Of a stretch of 21,722 nt of DNA, positions 18,943 to 21,722 are shown piece after piece. Both the position numbers and the translations under genes were made by a program. Within the stretch, counting starts at the first letter, position 1. Each line of letters begins with the position of its first letter. The notes under the pieces were generated by a model. The model searched no databases. It was not told where the DNA came from and saw nothing but the letters and a program-made list of their open reading frames with translations. The DNA is taken from NCBI RefSeq assembly GCF_000003605.2, contig NW_003140814.1:252209-273930 (forward strand). Direction: 5' to 3'. This DNA is from Saccoglossus kowalevskii. Lineage: Eukaryota > Hemichordata > Enteropneusta > Harrimaniidae.

Positions 18943-18990
18943 GCAAAAGAAGAAGACGAATTGGAAAGGTTAAGAATTATGGAAGAGGAG
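18943..18990 (+). CDS. CECR2: CECR2-like protein, small charged exon E
   Basis: A 48-nt exon with phase 0 at both ends, encoding AKEEDELERLRIMEEE (joined residues 150-165). The acceptor is TGTTTTAAAG/G with a T-rich tract and the donor GAG/GTGAGT is close to consensus. The 16 residues are strongly charged with an L-x-x-L-R-I pattern, suggesting an extension of the helix that ends exon D, possibly a short coiled coil. Because exon D ends and exon F starts in phase 0, leaving this exon out keeps the frame, so it could be an alternative cassette. There is no specific family match for so short a segment; the call rests on the splice sites, the phase fit, and the clean open frame. Confidence 0.65.
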
Positions 18991-19947
18991 GTGAGTTTGT
19001 GTTTAAGCGTAGTCCGAAAATAAGTACTTATAATTTCATCTCCGTGCATTCATTTGTACGATCTGTATCTTGTTTGCACACATCATATCATACATATGCA
19101 CATGCATTTGTGGCATGATCGGATAGATCAATATTTTTAGCTTTCCTGGTTTATTAGTAATATATGCGCAGAGAGGTGTGGGGTCTTGGTCATTCATGTT
19201 ACTTTAGGAAGCAATGAACTTTTATAAAATATAGAAAACGCTTTTTATATATTCTTATACGCACAATTTGACAGAATAAAATTTGTAGCATCTTGATGTC
19301 AGTCCTTATTTCGGTGAAACTTGTGAAAAACGAACAGGCTCCCAAACAGTCATCGTGAGCATTCACCCACCAGGAACACACCCTGGAACCCAAACATTTA
19401 AAATGGTCAAAAGGTGACCTTTAACAGTTCCAGGACCATATCTTGATCAATCACATTCAAACTTAACACTTACATCACACATCATATTTTAGAATCCAAT
19501 TCAAGATGGCCGAATGGTGGCCATTTTGTTTTAACAAATGATATTCAATGGCCGTATCTGACCTGCCTTGAATAATATCATTCACAAATGCAAAAAAATG
19601 CACAAAAAAACTGGCTGCAGTTTGTATCATGTCTGTCATAATAGATATTAAAAAAATGAATGTCTTGTATAGGCTATCATACCACAAACAAGAACAGTAA
19701 AACCACTCTGCTGATGTAAACCACCAGCATACTAACCACACCAACCTGACCTTTGAAAAATCACCATCATTTGTTTTTCATATAATTTAATTTGATGAGC
19801 GTCAGTGTATTGAGTTATGTTGAGCACTACCAGTACGTGTCATTCTGTTCATTATATCTACTTGTGTGACTCGCGACTATCTGGTGTTGTGATTTTTCGT
19901 TTTGACATTTTAGTTAAATTTAGTTAAATTTGTTTTTTTTCCAACAG
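18991..19947 (+). other. Intron containing interspersed repeat sequence
   Basis: A 957-bp intron with no further exon seen. Minus-strand open frames at 19199-19393 and 19475-19744 lack family resemblance, and the second overlaps repeat sequence. The acceptor is GTTTTTTTTCCAACAG at 19947, a strong pyrimidine tract. Confidence 0.65.
19485..19590. repeat. Interspersed repeat fragment with hairpin core
   Basis: CAAGATGGCC-gaatggt-GGCCATTTTG forms a 10-bp imperfect stem (one G-T type mismatch). The surrounding sequence resembles 11950-12015, with the same TTTTGTTTTAA and ATATC/GTATCTGAC continuation. The repeat may reach back to about 19310, but no second copy of that part was found in the window. 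Confidence 0.5.
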
Positions 19948-20239
19948 ACTGAAGAAGCAATATTTAATGAATCTAACCCATTTGACTTTGATGATGAAGA
20001 AACTTTTAACCTGTTGTCAGAGGAAACGGAAAATCTCCATCAAAATGGAAATCTTTTTAACTTAAAGACAGAACTTACTAATGTAAACGGGGAAGATGAC
20101 ATTTTTTCTCTAAACGGCCCTGATGAGGGTAAAGACATTGAGGATAATGTGCGAAAGAAACGAAAAAAGAAGGATGAACAGGGATATAGTGACCAGGAAT
20201 TTGTTTCAAATGATGAACTTGATGGAGAGAACGATAAAG
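19948..20239 (+). CDS. CECR2: CECR2-like protein, exon F (acidic tail with basic patch)
   Basis: A 292-nt exon entering in phase 0 and leaving with one base of a split codon (donor AAAG/GTAGGA). Its 97 residues (joined 166-262) start TEEAIFNESNPFDFDDEETF, continue rich in D, E and N, and include the basic run VRKKRKKKDEQG near joined residue 235, a likely nuclear localisation signal. The end is acidic again (NDELDGENDK). No globular domain is visible; it is probably a disordered linker between the WHIM-like block and whatever lies downstream, where CECR2 proteins carry a bromodomain. The acceptor is CCAACAG/A. Coding status is well supported by the borders and phase. Homology to a specific part of CECR2 is not visible here and is inferred from position. 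An overlapping minus-strand frame (20040-20327) is a shadow. Confidence 0.85.
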
Positions 20240-20294
20240 GTAGGACATAGCGGTATTGGTAATTGAAAACAAAATTAAATAGATTAGTTATACA

Positions 20295-20316
20295 TTTGGG
20301 ATCCTGTAATCCCAAA
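20295..20316. repeat. Small hairpin, 8-bp arms
   Basis: TTTGGGAT and ATCCCAAA flank a 6-base loop (cctgta). It lies about 55 bp after the donor of exon F. It is short enough to be chance; a role in splicing is only conceivable. Confidence 0.5.
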
Positions 20317-20499
20317 ATTGATATCACTGATGTGAAATGGATTCAAACCATATACGTGATGCAGATACTTTTTGGATTTCTTCTGAGATTCAAGATCACC
20401 ATCAATTTCAAGGTTCCACTGATGATTCACATCCTATAGTCAATTATCCTAACTTATCCAGTATATAATAATATTTTACCTTCTTCAATGCGTGACCTT

Positions 20500-20532
20500 A
20501 TTTGCATAAATTTACATGTAATTTATGCAAAT
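20500..20532. promoter_or_regulatory. 33-bp palindrome carrying two POU octamers
   Basis: The arms ATTTGCATAAATT and AATTTATGCAAAT are exact reverse complements (13 bp each) around TACATGT, which is itself nearly palindromic. Each arm carries the octamer ATTTGCAT / ATGCAAAT, the canonical site of Oct/POU-domain factors, in inverted arrangement. It is intronic and regulatory function is inferred only. Confidence 0.4.
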
Positions 20533-21110
20533 TTATTAATACCAGTGGCATCATGGTCAGGAATTACTCATAAGCAACCAGCAATTGCCCGACAGTATAC
20601 CTTCCACTGGTAACATATTTGATTAAATGTCGGTCCATCTAGGATTTATTCTAGCTTTGCATTCCTAATGAACCATGTACATTGTTTATTTATTTCCAAC
20701 ATACACAACTAAATTGAGCATGAAAAAGTACAAAAATCAGAAGAACAAAATCATTGTGAAGAACATAATAAATAGCTCTATTTTCCGCCATTATAATATT
20801 TTAAAAATTGATATTAATTTTTTTTCTCTCAAAACATTACATATTATTTTTGTAGTAAACATATATGGTTTGTCAGACATGCTTTGGATATATGCGGGTT
20901 TAAAGACAAAATAATTCAAGTTTATGCAAAGCTCAGTTTAAAATATGGCTTGGATTTGACCTATACAGCTATAAATAAAAATTCAGATTCATGATAGAAA
21001 AAAATCATTAAAAAAAACAACTTTTTGTTGTTGAAGGCTATGTATTCCAAGTTTGTAATATCAAGACCCAGATTCTTTTTCTGTTTATCGGGCTGCTTTA
21101 ACTGATGAAT

Positions 21111-21470
21111 TCTGGTATTGGGTACAATTTCACTATTAATTATTTCTCATCCAAAAGGTCACACCTCCTGGTACTTTCTGAGGGTACCAATTCACTATCA
21201 ATTATTTCTCATCCAAAAGGTCACACATCCTGGTACTTTCTGAGGGTACCAATTCACTATCAATTATTTCTCATCCAAAAGGTCACACATCCTGGTACTT
21301 TCTGAGGGTACCAATTCACTATCAATTATTTCTCATCCAAAAGGTCACACATCCTGGTACTTTCTGAGGGTACCAATTCACTATCAATTATTTCTCATCC
21401 AAAAGGTCACACATCCTGGTACTTTCTGAGGGTACCAATTCACTATCAATTATTTCTCATCCAAAAGGTT
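21111..21470 (+). repeat. 62-bp tandem array, about 5.7 units
   Basis: The landmark GGTAC occurs at 21121, 21183, 21245, 21307, 21369 and 21431, always 62 bp apart. Units read GGTACCAATTCACTATC, then AATTATTTCTCATCC, then AAAAGGTCACACATCC, then TGGTACTTTCTGAG. Units two to five are virtually identical; the first is diverged (GGTACAATTTCACTATTAA). This suggests recent expansion. The last unit breaks off at AAAAGG, where sequence of the ~157-bp satellite begins. The open frame 21105-21305 is a by-product of the repeat. Confidence 0.97.
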
Positions 21471-21722
21471 TTACTTTTTCGACTTTTTCTTGAAAACTAC
21501 AAGCCTGAATGCTTTGATACTTGGTGTATATGTACCTTGGGTAGACCTCTCTCAGATTTGTTCATTTCATGATCATATCTTCAATTCTCTAATTTTGGTG
21601 AATATTTTTGTCATTTTTGGTAAAAAGTGTTATTTTCGACTTCTTGTTAAAAACCGCAAGTCCAATTGCTTTGATATTACATATATAGGTACTACATGTG
21701 GATCTCTCTCAGATTTGTTCAT
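21468..21722 (+). repeat. ~157-bp satellite, about 1.6 monomers, runs off the end
   Basis: CAGATTTGTTCAT recurs at 21553 and 21710, a period of 157 bp. Each monomer contains CGACTT-x-TT-x-TT-x-AAAA, a GCTTTGATA stretch, TCTCTCAGATTTGTTCAT and a T-rich part ending TTTTTGGTAAAAAGTG. It matches 510-745 in the same orientation. The array is cut by the window end, so its full length is unknown. Confidence 0.9.

Larger units (their letters stand above)
20240..21110 (+). other. Start of a downstream intron, with two small palindromes
   Basis: No exon is seen between the donor at 20240 and the satellite arrays. The next exon must lie beyond the window and start with two bases completing a G-x-x codon. 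The stretch holds a hairpin at 20295-20316 and a near-perfect palindrome at 20500-20532. A 79-codon open frame at 20675-20914 lacks family resemblance. Confidence 0.6.

Noticed and set aside
19930-19947. ATG at 19930 as a start codon for the acidic frame 19930-20250
   Set aside because: It lies in the pyrimidine tract (encoding MFFFQQ) before a clear CCAACAG acceptor, so it is intron sequence and the exon starts at 19948.
1-21722. tRNA or tRNA-derived SINE
   Set aside because: I looked for a B-box like GGTTCRANNCC with an A-box at proper distance on both strands and saw no good match. A covariance-model scan would settle it.

Overview
The window looks like animal nuclear DNA, most likely from a marine invertebrate. 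It is AT-rich and gene-poor. Its only convincing coding sequence is a chain of short plus-strand exons with GT-AG borders and compatible phases. The space between exons is filled with satellites, minisatellites and MITE-like elements. There are no bacterial signals (no operons, no ribosome binding sites, no long ORFs except inside tandem repeats). Several repeats have monomers near 160 bp, the size of the satellites known from bivalve molluscs, but I cannot fix the phylum from sequence alone.

The gene is the internal part of a CECR2-like chromatin-remodelling protein (DDT/WHIM family; the insect counterpart is dikar). I place six exons: 8078-8186, 15437-15532, 17001-17055, 17631-17818, 18943-18990 and 19948-20239. 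They join without a frame break into about 262 residues. In order these give the end of the DDT-like region, a WHIM1-like helix pair, the R-x-x-P-I-G-x-D...YWY core, the W-x-C-x-T-x-x-x-W block with the T-x-x-x-E-x-x-L helix, a short charged segment, and an acidic tail with a basic KKRKKK patch. The N-terminus, and the bromodomain expected downstream, are outside the window or were not found.

Layout: 1-8077 is upstream or intronic DNA with a partial ~157-bp satellite (510-745), a 30-bp minisatellite (2985-3390), a 163-bp tandem repeat (5400-5800) and several small inverted-repeat elements (6057-6267; one three-copy family at 2109, 7248 and 7547). The 7.25-kb intron 8187-15436 holds a large 24-bp array (13690-15262) that ends about 175 bp before the next exon and contains no AG dinucleotide. 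The exons cluster from 15437 to 20239. The 3' end holds a 62-bp tandem array (21111-21470) running straight into a second block of the ~157-bp satellite (21468-21722).

No RNA gene, CRISPR array or transposase gene was recognised. The points most worth checking are the AG-free array before an acceptor, the repeat seeding between 7444 and the 62-bp array, the palindromic RFX/ETS, nuclear-receptor and POU-type sites in introns, and the small skippable exon at 18943.
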